A DNA stretch of 64,000 nt. Source: AC-32 sp963821495. Lineage in GTDB: Bacteria > Actinomycetota > Thermoleophilia > Gaiellales > Gaiellaceae. A program made the position numbers and the translations under genes. The notes beneath the pieces are model-generated. The model saw only the letters and a list, made by a program, of their open reading frames with translations, had not been told where the DNA came from and made no database searches. Each line of letters opens with the position of its first letter. Positions within the stretch are counted from its first letter, which is position 1. This document shows positions 27,024-36,200 of this stretch, one piece after another. The stretch is taken from contig CAWGEA010000003.1 of assembly GCA_963821495.1 (NCBI GenBank), positions 1,240,001 through 1,304,000 of the forward strand, written 5' to 3'.

Positions 27024-29849
27024 ATGGCCGAGCTTCCGACCGGCACGATCACCCTGCTCTTCAGCGACATCGAAGGCTCGACGCGGCTGCTGCACCGGGC
27101 CGGCGACTCGTACGTCGAGCTGCTGACCGAGCACCGGCGCCTGCTCGGGGACTCGTTCCGCCGCCACGGCGGCGTCGTGATCGACAGCGAGGGCGACGCG
27201 TTCTTCGTCGCGTTCGCCTCGGCCAAGGACGCCGTTGCCGCCGCCGCGGAGGCCCAGCGCGCGCTTGCCGGCCACGAGTGGCCGGACGAGAACGAGATCC
27301 GCGTGCGGATGGGGCTGCACACCGGTGAGCCGCGCCGGGTCGACGGCCGCTACGTCGGCCTCGACGTCCACCACGCCGCGCGCGTGATGGCGGCCGGGCA
27401 CGGCGGCCAGGTGCTCGTCTCGGAGGCGACGCGCGCGCTGCTCGACGACGGCCCGCGCCTGCGCGACCTCGGCGAGCACCGGCTCAAGGACCTCTCCCGG
27501 CCGCAGCGCCTCTACCAGCTCGTGCTCGACGGGCTTCCCGGCGAGTTCCCCCCGCTGAAGACGCTCGACAACCGCCCGACCAACCTCCCCGTCCAGCCGA
27601 ACGAGCTGATCGGCCGCGAGCGCGAGCTCGAGGAGGCGTCGGCGCTGCTCACGCGCCAGGACCTGCGGCTGCTGACGCTGACGGGAACCGGCGGCACGGG
27701 CAAGACGCGTCTTGGGCTGCAGCTGGCGGCCGAGGTCGTCGACGACTTCCCGAACGGCGTCTTCTTCGTCTCGCTCGCGCCCGTGCGCGACTGGGAGCTC
27801 GTCGTCCCGACGATCACAAGGACGCTCGGCCTGCGCGAGCAGCCCGGCGAGACGGTGCTCGAGACGCTGACGGCCTACCTGCGCGACAAGCGGATGCTGC
27901 TCGTGCTCGACAACTTCGAGCAGGTGCTGGCCGCAGCTCCCGCGCTCTCCGGGGTCTCGTCGACCTCCCCAGGACTCCGGCTGCTCGTCACGAGCCGGAC
28001 GCCGCTGCGGCTCTCCGGCGAGCGCACGTACGCCGTCCCGCCGCTCGAGCTGCCGGAGTCGGTGCGGCTGTTCGCCGACCGCGCGCGGGCCGTGCTGCCC
28101 GAGTTCACGCTCGACGACGGCAACGAGAAGGCCGTCGCGGAGATCTGCCGGCGGCTCGACGGGCTCCCGCTGGCGGTCGAGCTCGCTGCCTCGCGCGCCC
28201 GGACGTTGTCACCAGCCGCGCTCCTGCGCCGCCTCGACCGGAGCCTCAAGCTGCTGACGGGCGGCGCGCAGGACGCCGACGAGCGCCAGCGCACGCTCCG
28301 CCGCACGATCGAGTGGAGCTACGACCTGCTGCTCGCCGAGGAGAAGGTGCTCTTCGCGAGGCTCGCCTGGTTCGTGGGCGGCTCTCGCCTCGACGCCGCC
28401 GAGGCGCTCTGCGACCCCGACGGCTCGCTCGGGCTCGACGTCCTCGACGGGCTCGACTCGCTTGTCGACAAGAGCCTCCTGCGCCAGCGCCCCGACGCCG
28501 ACGGCGAGCCGCGTTTCTGGATGCTCGAGACGATTCGCGAGTACGCACTCGAGCTCCTAGAGGAGGCGGGCGAGCTCGACGCCGCGCGCCGCCGGCACGC
28601 GGAGTGGTACCTCGCGCTGGCGGAGCAGGCCGACCGCGACTCGCGCACCGGCGACCAGTCCGTCGCCTACGACCTGCTCGACGCCGACTACGCCAACCTC
28701 CGCGCCGCGCTCGACTGGGCCGAGGAATCGCGCGACGGCGAGCTGCTGCTGCGGCTCGCGACCGCGCTGTGGGGCTTCTGGGCTACTCGCGGGCACATCG
28801 CCGAGGGGAGCGGCGTCCTGGTGGAGGCGCTCGAGGCGGCGGGCGAGCGGCCGGCCCGGGCGCTGCTCGGCCTCTGCATGCTGCGGATCCTCCGGGGGGA
28901 GAACGAGGGCCTCGAGGACGACATCCGCGAGGCGCTCCGCGCGTGCGAGGAGCTCGGCGACGACTACAGCCTGGCCCAGGCCTGGAACCTGAAGGGCCGG
29001 CTCGAGGGCAGCCTGCTCGCCCGCCTCGGCGAAGGCGAGCAGTCCTGGCGAGAGGCCATGCGCTTTGCCGAGCGGGGTGGCTTTGTCGCCGAGCGGGCCG
29101 AGAGCGTCAGCTGGCTGCTGATCAGCGCGATCTTCGGGCCGCTCCCCGTCGAGGAGGGCGTCGCACGCTGCAAGGAGTTCTTCGACGGGGCCGCCGGCGA
29201 GCCCGCGACGCAGGCCTTCTGCAACTGCGAGCGCGCCGTGCTCGAGGCGATGCGCGGGGACCATGCTCAGGCACGGAAGCTCCTGGCCGAGGGCACCAGC
29301 GCGCTGGAGGAGCTCGGCCTGCGGGTCTGGGCCGCCAACGCCGGCCAGGAGACGTACCTCGTCGAGATGCTCGCCGGCGATCCCGCAGCGGCCGCGGCCA
29401 CGCTTCGGCGCAGCCACGAGACGCTTCTGGAGATGGGCGAGCGCAGCTTCCGCTCGACCATCGCGGGCCTGCTCGCGCAGGCCCTCTGCGCGCTCGGCGA
29501 GGACGACGAGGCCGAGAGCTTCAGCCGCGCCTGCGAGCAGACCGCTGCGCCCGAGGACGTCTTCTCTCAGGTGCTCTGGCGGAGCGCCCGGGCGAAGGTG
29601 CTGGCGCGGCGGGGCGAGGCAGACGAGGCCGAGGCGGCGGCGCGCGAGGCCGTCGCGATTGCCGAGCGGACCGACCTGTTCAACACACAGGCGGACGCGC
29701 TGCTCGATCTCGCCGAGGTGCTGTCGGCCGCCGGCCGGGCCGACGAGGCGCGCGCCGCGGCGGAGGAGGCGGCGATCCGCTACGAGCGCAAGGGAAACCG
29801 TCCCTCCCTCGCGCGAGCGCGCGCGGCTGCAGGCATCGACACGCCTTGA
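27024..29849 (+). CDS. Class III nucleotide cyclase-domain ATPase regulator with TPR-like tail
   Basis: A 941-residue multidomain protein. Residues 1-165 form a class III cyclase homology domain: LLFSDIEGST and DSEGDAFFVAF provide the two metal aspartates, so catalysis is possible. Residues about 195-450 form an NB-ARC/AAA-type ATPase with the P-loop GTGGTGKT near 221 and LVLDNFEQV as Walker B. The rest is a helical repeat (SARP/LuxR-type TPR-like) region. Such proteins are abundant in actinobacteria; they lack a recognisable DNA-binding domain here. The role is unknown, perhaps signal-dependent oligomerisation. Confidence 0.88.
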   Translation: MAELPTGTITLLFSDIEGSTRLLHRAGDSYVELLTEHRRLLGDSFRRHGGVVIDSEGDAFFVAFASAKDAVAAAAEAQRALAGHEWPDENEIRVRMGLHTGEPRRVDGRYVGLDVHHAARVMAAGHGGQVLVSEATRALLDDGPRLRDLGEHRLKDLSRPQRLYQLVLDGLPGEFPPLKTLDNRPTNLPVQPNELIGRERELEEASALLTRQDLRLLTLTGTGGTGKTRLGLQLAAEVVDDFPNGVFFVSLAPVRDWELVVPTITRTLGLREQPGETVLETLTAYLRDKRMLLVLDNFEQVLAAAPALSGVSSTSPGLRLLVTSRTPLRLSGERTYAVPPLELPESVRLFADRARAVLPEFTLDDGNEKAVAEICRRLDGLPLAVELAASRARTLSPAALLRRLDRSLKLLTGGAQDADERQRTLRRTIEWSYDLLLAEEKVLFARLAWFVGGSRLDAAEALCDPDGSLGLDVLDGLDSLVDKSLLRQRPDADGEPRFWMLETIREYALELLEEAGELDAARRRHAEWYLALAEQADRDSRTGDQSVAYDLLDADYANLRAALDWAEESRDGELLLRLATALWGFWATRGHIAEGSGVLVEALEAAGERPARALLGLCMLRILRGENEGLEDDIREALRACEELGDDYSLAQAWNLKGRLEGSLLARLGEGEQSWREAMRFAERGGFVAERAESVSWLLISAIFGPLPVEEGVARCKEFFDGAAGEPATQAFCNCERAVLEAMRGDHAQARKLLAEGTSALEELGLRVWAANAGQETYLVEMLAGDPAAAAATLRRSHETLLEMGERSFRSTIAGLLAQALCALGEDDEAESFSRACEQTAAPEDVFSQVLWRSARAKVLARRGEADEAEAAAREAVAIAERTDLFNTQADALLDLAEVLSAAGRADEARAAAEEAAIRYERKGNRPSLARARAAAGIDTP

Positions 29850-29901
29850 CAGGGCGAGGGCGGGCCGGAATATTCGGCCCCGTCCAACGAAAGGGGAGAC
29901 G

Positions 29902-30102
29902 ATGGAGCCTCACGGCGGAGGTCACCGCCACATTCCGGATCACTTGGCGCAGTACCTCGCCAGGAGGGTCCTCGACGACATGCCCGAGCGTGTGTACGAG
30001 GTTCTCGTCTCGCTCTCGCCCGAGGAGCTCGAGGTGCTCGAGCGCGTCGGGGCCGCGCTCGGCGACTGCGAGCCGCACAAGTACACGTACGCGATCCACT
30101 GA
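29902..30102 (+). CDS. Small protein with conserved-looking aromatic tail, possible RiPP precursor
   Basis: A 66-residue protein with a good ribosome binding site (AAGGGGAGAC) before the ATG at 29902. It begins MEPHGGGHRHIPDHLAQ, has an amphipathic helical centre (LDDMPERVYEVLVSLSPEEL) and ends CEPHKYTYAIH. It is immediately followed, eight bases after the stop, by a heme-oxygenase-like diiron enzyme. A short leader-like helix, a distinctive Cys/Tyr/His end and an adjacent oxidase recall peptide-modifying systems, but no transporter, protease or recognition element is seen nearby. Function is unknown. Confidence 0.65.
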   Translation: MEPHGGGHRHIPDHLAQYLARRVLDDMPERVYEVLVSLSPEELEVLERVGAALGDCEPHKYTYAIH

Positions 30103-30110
30103 GCGGCCAG

Positions 30111-30794
30111 GTGAGTCCTGCGCCGGCCGCCGAGTCGGTCAGCTCCCGCTTCCGCGAGCAAATCGCACAGGTCATCGGCCCGTACTCCGACGCCTGCACG
30201 AGGCTCGTCGAGCACCCGCGCGTCGCCGAGCTCTGGCCCGAGTACCTCGTCGTCCAGCACCAGATCATCCGCGCCACCGTGCCTCTCACCGAGGCGGCCC
30301 TCAGGCAGGCGAGGGCGCTGCCGGCCGGCGACCCGGTCGCGGCACCGCTCGCGGAGTACCTCATCGACCACGTTGGCGAGGAGCACGACCATGACCTGGC
30401 GCTGCTCGCCGACCTCGAGCTCATCGGCCTGCGCCGCGAAGAGGTGCTCCCGCGCATGCCGTCGCCCGCCGTCGCCGCGCTCGTCGGCTCGCAGTACTAC
30501 TGGCTGCTGCACCACCACCCGGTCACGCTGCTCGGCTTCGTCGGCGTGATGGAGGGCTACCCGCCGACACCGGAGCTGATCGAGACGCTCGTCACGCGCA
30601 CGCAGCTCCCGCGCGAGTCGTTCAGCACGTTCCTCGAGCACGGCGAGCTCGACCCCGGCCACCGCGACCACCTGAACGAGACGCTCGACGCGCTTCCGCT
30701 CACCCAGGAGCACGAGCGGGCGATCGGCATCTCGGCGCTCACGACGGTCGCGCTGGCTACCCCGGTCCTCGAAGAGCTCCTGCAACGGGCCTGA
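30111..30794 (+). CDS. Heme-oxygenase-like diiron oxidase (iron-containing redox enzyme family)
   Basis: A 227-residue all-helical protein. The helix LIDHVGEEHDHDLALLADLEL holds the HxxEExxH-type metal cluster, and FLEHGELDPGHRDHL the later His/Asp/His set; these are the ligand patterns of the HDO family (PqqC/TenA-like fold with a labile diiron site). Members include peptide- and amino-acid-modifying oxidases. The GTG start lies eight bases downstream of the small 66-residue gene, so the pair is probably one operon and the peptide a candidate substrate. This pairing is inference. Confidence 0.8.
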   Translation: MSPAPAAESVSSRFREQIAQVIGPYSDACTRLVEHPRVAELWPEYLVVQHQIIRATVPLTEAALRQARALPAGDPVAAPLAEYLIDHVGEEHDHDLALLADLELIGLRREEVLPRMPSPAVAALVGSQYYWLLHHHPVTLLGFVGVMEGYPPTPELIETLVTRTQLPRESFSTFLEHGELDPGHRDHLNETLDALPLTQEHERAIGISALTTVALATPVLEELLQRA

Positions 30795-30807
30795 ATCGGC
30801 GCTTCTG

Positions 30808-30813
30808 TACACT
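30808..30813 (+). promoter_or_regulatory. Candidate -10 element (TACACT) for rplY
   Basis: TACACT is preceded directly by TG and lies nine bases before the rplY ATG. The same hexamer at a similar distance occurs before the ferredoxin gene. No obvious -35. It suggests that rplY-pth has its own start apart from the accessory block. Confidence 0.45.
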
Positions 30814-30822
30814 GCGCCGCCG

Positions 30823-31539
30823 ATGGCCGGAGAGCGAATCAAGCTGCAGGTACAGGACCGCGACAGCCGCGGCTCCGCGGAGTCGCGCCGCCTGCGCAAG
30901 CAGGGGCTGATCCCGGGCGTCCTCTACGGGCGCGGGAAGACACCGCACCCGATCTGCATCCCCGAGCGCGAGCTGCGCCGCGTGCTCACGGGCGGACAAG
31001 GGCTGCACGCGATCCTGGACGTGACGCTGGAGGGCCAGGCCTCGACGCACCCATCCATCCTCAAGGAGTACCAGCAGCACCCGGTCAAGGGCGGGATCAT
31101 CCACGTCGACCTGCAGGAGGTGCGCCTCGACCAGCCGATCCAGGCGCGCGTCGTGATCGAGCTCGTCGGCGAGCCGGTCGGCGTCACCGAGGGCGGCGTG
31201 CTCTCGCAGGTCAACCGCGAGGTGACCGTGCAGGCGCTGCCGATGGAGATCCCGGACCACCTCGAGCTGGACGTGAGCGGCATGGCGATCGGTGACACGC
31301 TGCGCCTGGTCGAGCTTCCTGCCCAGGAGGGTGTCGAGTACCTCGACGACCCAGAGGAGACGGTGCTCGCGACGGTGACGATGCCGACGCGGATCGTCGA
31401 GCCCGAGCCCGAAGAGGTCGAGGGCGAGGAGCTCGAGGAGGGCGAGCTGCCCGAGGGCGAGGTGCCCGAGGGCGAGGAGGCTCCGGCCGAGGGCGAGGCC
31501 GACGAAGGCTCGGGCGACCAAGAGTCGACCGAGGAGTAG
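30823..31539 (+). CDS. rplY: 50S ribosomal protein L25/general stress protein Ctc
   Basis: 5S rRNA-binding ribosomal protein, long (CTC) form. The 238-residue protein begins IKLQVQDRDSRGSAESRRLRKQGLIPGVLYG, the L25 RNA-binding domain, and continues with HVDLQEV and the C-terminal TL5-type domain. It ends in a long acidic repeat rich in EGE and PEGE. The gene is directly followed by pth with no gap, an arrangement conserved in many bacteria. Confidence 0.95.
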   Translation: MAGERIKLQVQDRDSRGSAESRRLRKQGLIPGVLYGRGKTPHPICIPERELRRVLTGGQGLHAILDVTLEGQASTHPSILKEYQQHPVKGGIIHVDLQEVRLDQPIQARVVIELVGEPVGVTEGGVLSQVNREVTVQALPMEIPDHLELDVSGMAIGDTLRLVELPAQEGVEYLDDPEETVLATVTMPTRIVEPEPEEVEGEELEEGELPEGEVPEGEEAPAEGEADEGSGDQESTEE

Positions 31540-32133
31540 ATGCGCCTCTTCCGTCGGGGCGAGACGGCCTCGACGCTCGACCTGCTCGTCGCGGGCCTCG
31601 GCAATCCCGGCCGCGAGTACGAGCGGACGCGGCACAACGCGGGCTGGCTGGTGCTCGACGAGCTCGCCCGCAGGCACGACGGCTCGTGGCGCTCCAAGTT
31701 CTCCGGCTCGCTCGCCGAGACACGGGTCGGTGACGCGCGCGTGGCGCTGCTCAAGCCCGAGACGTACATGAACGAGTCCGGCCGCTCGCTCGGCGCGGCG
31801 GCGCGCTTCTTCAAGGTGGCTCCGGAGCGCGTGCTCGTCGTCCACGACGACGTCGACCTCGAGACGGGGCGGCTCCAGGCGCGCGCAGGCGGAGGTCTCG
31901 CCGGCCACAACGGCCTGCGCTCCCTCGCGCAGCACATCGGCTCGCAGGACTTCCTACGGTTGCGGATCGGCGTCGGGCGGCCGGGCCGCGGCGACCGGCG
32001 CTCGGTGGCCGACTGGGTGCTCTCGCCCTTCGCGCCCGAGGACGACCAGGATGCGCTGGTGTCGCGCGCCGCCGACGCGGTCGAGGCGATCGTCGGCGAG
32101 GGCCTCGAAGCCGCCCAGCAGCGCTTCAACTAG
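31540..32133 (+). CDS. pth: Peptidyl-tRNA hydrolase
   Basis: Releases tRNA from prematurely ended peptidyl-tRNA. The 197-residue protein has LVAGLGNPGREYERTRHNAGW with the catalytic His, LLKPETYMNESG, LVVHDDVDLETG and GGLAGHNGLRS, the full Pth signature set. It starts on the base after the rplY stop. Convergent with the lipoprotein gene, five bases away. Confidence 0.97.
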   Translation: MRLFRRGETASTLDLLVAGLGNPGREYERTRHNAGWLVLDELARRHDGSWRSKFSGSLAETRVGDARVALLKPETYMNESGRSLGAAARFFKVAPERVLVVHDDVDLETGRLQARAGGGLAGHNGLRSLAQHIGSQDFLRLRIGVGRPGRGDRRSVADWVLSPFAPEDDQDALVSRAADAVEAIVGEGLEAAQQRFN

Positions 32134-32137
32134 TGAG

Positions 32138-33157
32138 CTAGCGGTTCCAGCTCGGGCAGCAGGCGTTCTTGCGCAGCAGGAGCCGGTGCCCGTCGCTCAG
32201 CCGCAGCAGCGAGAGGATCAGCTGCTGGTCGCCGCCGCTGCCGATCGAGAAACGGCCGTCGCTCGAGGCCATATCCGCGAAGTCGCCGAGGCGGCGCAGC
32301 TTGTGCGTCTTCACGTCGAGGATCGCACCCTCGGTGCCGGAGTCCGTGCGCAGGCCGACGAGCACGTGCTCGTCGTCGAGCCAGTCGAGCGGCTGGAAGC
32401 CGTAGTAGCCGGCGAGCGTGATCGAGTCGGGCGCGCGGGGGATCACCGCGCGGTTGTTCGAGCCGTCAGGGTCGATCGTCCAGACCCCGGCCGCGGCGCA
32501 GTCGGCGATGGTGCCGCCGGCCGGGAAGTGTGCGTAGGCGATCCCAGACGGTCCCCACACGGGGAAGCCGCTCAGCCCGTCGTGCGTGAGCCGCCTCGCC
32601 TCGCTGCCGTCGGGCTTTGCCACGTAGAGGTCGAACTGGTCGCCGCAGATCCCCTCGAACGTCGGCTCCGGCGCACGCGAGTAGACGAGCTCGTCGCCTT
32701 TCGGCGAGAAGTCGACGCCGTAGAGCGAGCCGCGTGCGATCACGTGCTGCCGGCCGCTCTCGCGGTCGAGCGCGACGAGCTCGTGGACGGCGCGCGCGGT
32801 GGCCGCGGTCGCAAGCACGGTCTTCCCGTCCGGTGACCAGGCCTGCGGCCGCAGAGTGCGGGCGGTCAGGCGCCGCACCCGGCCGCCGTGGCTCGGCACG
32901 AGGAAGATGCCCTGACGGCGGCGCGCGACCGCTACGGTGCGGCCGTCCGGCGAGAGCACGCCGGCGAACCCGGGGGAGAGAGGCCGCGCGCCGCTCCCGT
33001 CGGCCTTCGCGATCCAGACCGCCGCGCTGTCGACGCCGCTGCCCTTCACGTACACGAGGTGTCGCTCAGCCGGCGACGAGGTCTTGCCGCCGCCGCAGCC
33101 GCTCGCCACCAGCACGAGCATCGCCGCAGCGACGCCACAGATCCCGTGTCTCGCCAC
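32138..33157 (-). CDS. Lipoprotein with TolB-like beta-propeller repeats
   Basis: A 339-residue lipoprotein: a GTG start (33157), a signal peptide GVAAAMLVLVASGC with the lipobox VASGC at about residues 18-22, then WD40/PD40-type repeats such as WIAKADGSGARPLSP, LRPQAWSPDGKTVLA and LYVAKPDGSEARRLT. In TolB these fold into a beta propeller; here the partner is unknown. A longer frame upstream overlaps mfd and lacks signal-like sequence, so I rejected it. Divergent from mfd. Confidence 0.85.
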   Translation of the reverse strand: MARHGICGVAAAMLVLVASGCGGGKTSSPAERHLVYVKGSGVDSAAVWIAKADGSGARPLSPGFAGVLSPDGRTVAVARRRQGIFLVPSHGGRVRRLTARTLRPQAWSPDGKTVLATAATARAVHELVALDRESGRQHVIARGSLYGVDFSPKGDELVYSRAPEPTFEGICGDQFDLYVAKPDGSEARRLTHDGLSGFPVWGPSGIAYAHFPAGGTIADCAAAGVWTIDPDGSNNRAVIPRAPDSITLAGYYGFQPLDWLDDEHVLVGLRTDSGTEGAILDVKTHKLRRLGDFADMASSDGRFSIGSGGDQQLILSLLRLSDGHRLLLRKNACCPSWNR

Positions 33158-33192
33158 GCCGGCCGATGATCGCACGCGGGTTACGATGGGCG

Positions 33193-33213
33193 GGCGGAAC
33201 CGCCGGTTCCGCC
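33193..33213 (+). promoter_or_regulatory. Perfect 9-bp hairpin in the mfd leader
   Basis: GGCGGAACC and GGTTCCGCC form a 9 bp perfect stem with a GCC loop, ending seven bases before the mfd ATG and followed by TTTCGTC. A TACGAT hexamer at 33182-33187 could be a -10 just upstream. The hairpin occupies the place of the ribosome binding site and may restrain translation or act as an operator. It resembles a GAAC-N5-GTTC palindrome but the spacing differs from a LexA box. Confidence 0.5.
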
Positions 33214-33220
33214 TTTCGTC

Positions 33221-36200
33221 ATGGACCTGCGCGAGACGACAAAGCCGGTGCTCCACCCGCTCGTCGAGCAGCTGCTCGCGGACGAGCGTCTGGCCGCGTA
33301 CGCGGATGCCTTGCCCGCACCCGCCCGCGTGTCCGAGCCGGCGTTGCCCCTGCTGCTCGCCGCGTTGCACGAGCACCTCTCACGCGCGCTCGTCTGCGTG
33401 CTGCCCGAGGATGCCGACGCGCGCGACGCCGCAGAGGCGGCCCGCTGGTTCCTCGGCGAGGAGCGGGTCGCGCTGCTGCCGAGCCGGGGCGTGCGCTGGG
33501 GCTCGGGCCTGGAGCCGCCGCCGCACCTCGTCGGCGAGCGCGCCCGCGCGTTGGACGTCCTCGCCGCGGGTGGCCTCGTCTGCGCCTCCGCGGCGGCGCT
33601 TGCCGAGCCGCTGCCGCCGCCGCGGGTGCGGCCCGAGCCGATCGAGCTCGCGGCCGGCGACACGCCCGGCCTCGACGCGCTCGCCGAGCGCCTCGCCCTC
33701 GCCGGCTACGAGCGCGTCGACCGCGCGCAGGAGCGCGGCCAGTTCGCCGTTCGCGGCGGCCTGATCGACGTCTTCCCGACCACCGGCCGCGAACCGCTTC
33801 GGATCGAGCTCTTCGGTGACGACGTCGAGTCGGTGCGCGCCTTCTCGGCCTTCACGCAGCGCGCGCTGCACGAGGTCGATGGCGCGATCGTCTACCCCGC
33901 CGTCGAGCGGCGGCTCGACCTGCAGGAAATCCGGCGCGACGACGAGCGCGCGCCGCTACCTCGCGACCTCGTCTCGCCACTTGACCGCCCGCCGGACCTC
34001 GTCTGGGAGGCCGATCAGGTACGGGAGGTCTGGGCGGAGGAGTTCGAGGTGGAGCTGTCGCTGAAGGGCGCCGCCGAGCTCGACTCGTTCCCGCACGGGC
34101 AGGCTCACACCTTCGAGGCGCAACGGCCCGCGATCGCGGCGCGCGGACTTGCCGAGGCCGAGAGCGAGCTCGCGGGCTTCGTCCGCGCCGGCAACCGCGT
34201 CGTCGTCGCCTTCCCGCACCGCGGCGAGGCGCTGCGCACGGCCAACCTCCTGCGCCGCGTCGAGCCGAGGATCCTCGAGCCCGGCGATCGGCTCCCGGAC
34301 GAGCCCGAGCTCTTCTTCGCCGTCTCGCCCGCGCGCCGTGGCTTCGTCTGGCGCGACCTCGGGCTCGTGCTCCTTCCGGACACACAGGTCTTCCGCAAGC
34401 GCGCGCGCACGCGTGCCGCCCCGCCCGGCCGCGCGCTGCAGAGCTTCGCCGACCTGCGCACCGGAGACTTCGTCGTCCACGAGGATCACGGGATCGGGAA
34501 GCTGCTCGGCTTCGAGACGAAGACAGTCGCGCAGGTCACGCGCGACTACCTCTTCGTCGGCTTTCGGGGCGACGACCGGCTCTACGTCCCGCACGAGCAG
34601 ATCGGGAAGGTCTCCAAGTACATCGGTGCGGACGGCGGCGCGCCCGCGCTGAGCAAGCTCGGCGGCAAGGCCTGGCAGAACCTGAAGAGTCGCGCCCGCA
34701 CGAGCCTGCGCGAGCTGGCCGGCGAGCTGCTCGCGCTCTACGCGCGCCGCCAGCAGGCCCCGGGGGTCCCGTACGAGCTCGAGAACGAGTGGCTCGAGCG
34801 GCTCGAGGCCGAGTTTCCCTACCGCGAGACCGAGGACCAGCGAACGGCGATCGAGGCGGTCAAGGAGGACCTCGAGGCGCCCCGGCCGATGGACCGGCTC
34901 GTCTGCGGCGACGTCGGCTTCGGCAAGACCGAGGTCGCGGTGCGGGCGGCCTTCGCCGTCGCGGTCAACGGCAAGCAGACGCTGATGCTCGTCCCGACGA
35001 CCGTCCTCGCCGAGCAGCACTGGAACACCTTCCGCGAGCGTTACCGCGACTTCCCGGTGCGCGTCGAGATGATCTCCCGCTTCCGCAGCGCGAAGGAGCA
35101 GAAGCAGGTCGTGGCGGACTTCGCGGCGGGCAAGGTCGAGGTGCTGGTCGGCACGCACCGCGTCCTCAGCCGCGACGTGATCCCGAAGGAGCTCGGCCTC
35201 GTCGTCGTCGACGAGGAGCAGCGCTTCGGCGTGGCGCAGAAGGAGCTGCTGCGCGCGCTGCGGCTCGAGGTCGACGTCCTTTCGCTGAGCGCGACGCCGA
35301 TCCCGCGCACGCTGCATATGTCGCTCTCGGGCCTGCGCGACATCTCGGTGATCGAGACGCCGCCGGAAGGCCGCCGGCCGATTCGCACCTACGTCGGCGA
35401 GTACGACGAGGAGCTGGTCAGGCAGGCGCTCGAGCGCGAGCACGCGCGTGGGGGCCAGAGCTTCTACCTGCACAACCGCGTCGAGACGATCGAGGAGGCG
35501 GCTGCGAAGATCCAGCAGCTCTGCCCGGCGCTGCGCGTGCAGGTAGCCCACGGCCAGATGCGTGAGGGCGAGCTCGAGGAGAAGATGCACTCCTTCCTGC
35601 GCGGCGACGCGGACGTGCTCGTCTCGACGACGATCATCGAGTCAGGCCTCGACATCCCGCAGGCGAACACGCTGATCGTCGAGCGCGCCGACGTGCTCGG
35701 GCTCGCCCAGCTCTACCAGATCCGCGGGCGCGTGGGCCGCTCCGACGTCCTCGCCCACGCGTACCTCTTCTACCCGGACTCGCGCGAGCTGACCCACGAG
35801 GCCCGGGCGCGGCTGGCGACCCTCGCCGACCACACCGAGCTCGGCGCTGGCTTCGCGATCGCGATGCGCGACCTCGAGATCCGCGGTGCGGGCGACCTGC
35901 TCGGCGCGGAGCAGTCCGGACACGTCGCCGCGCTCGGGTTCGAGCTCTACGTCGAGCTGCTGGCGGAGGCGGTCGCGGAGCTCTCGGGCGAGCGGCGGCC
36001 GGCGGCGCGGCCGGTCCGCGTCGAGGCGAGCGTCGACGCGTACGTGCCCGCCCAGTACATCGAGGCCGAGGCGCTGAAGATCGACCTGCACCGGCGGCTC
36101 GCGCTCACCGAGACCGAGGACGAGCTGCGCGAGCTGCAGGCGGCTACCGAGGACCGCTACGGGCCGCTGCCCGAGCCGGTCGAGCACCTGTTCGCGATCC

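Noticed and set aside
27024..29849. The cyclase/ATPase protein as an antiphage STAND system
   Set aside because: The domain order (cyclase, NB-ARC, TPR-like) is a common actinobacterial regulator; there is no effector nuclease or protease domain and no defence gene nearby.
33193..33213. mfd leader palindrome as a LexA box
   Set aside because: GAAC and GTTC are separated by five bases instead of four and the outer bases extend into a GC hairpin; a structural role is more likely.
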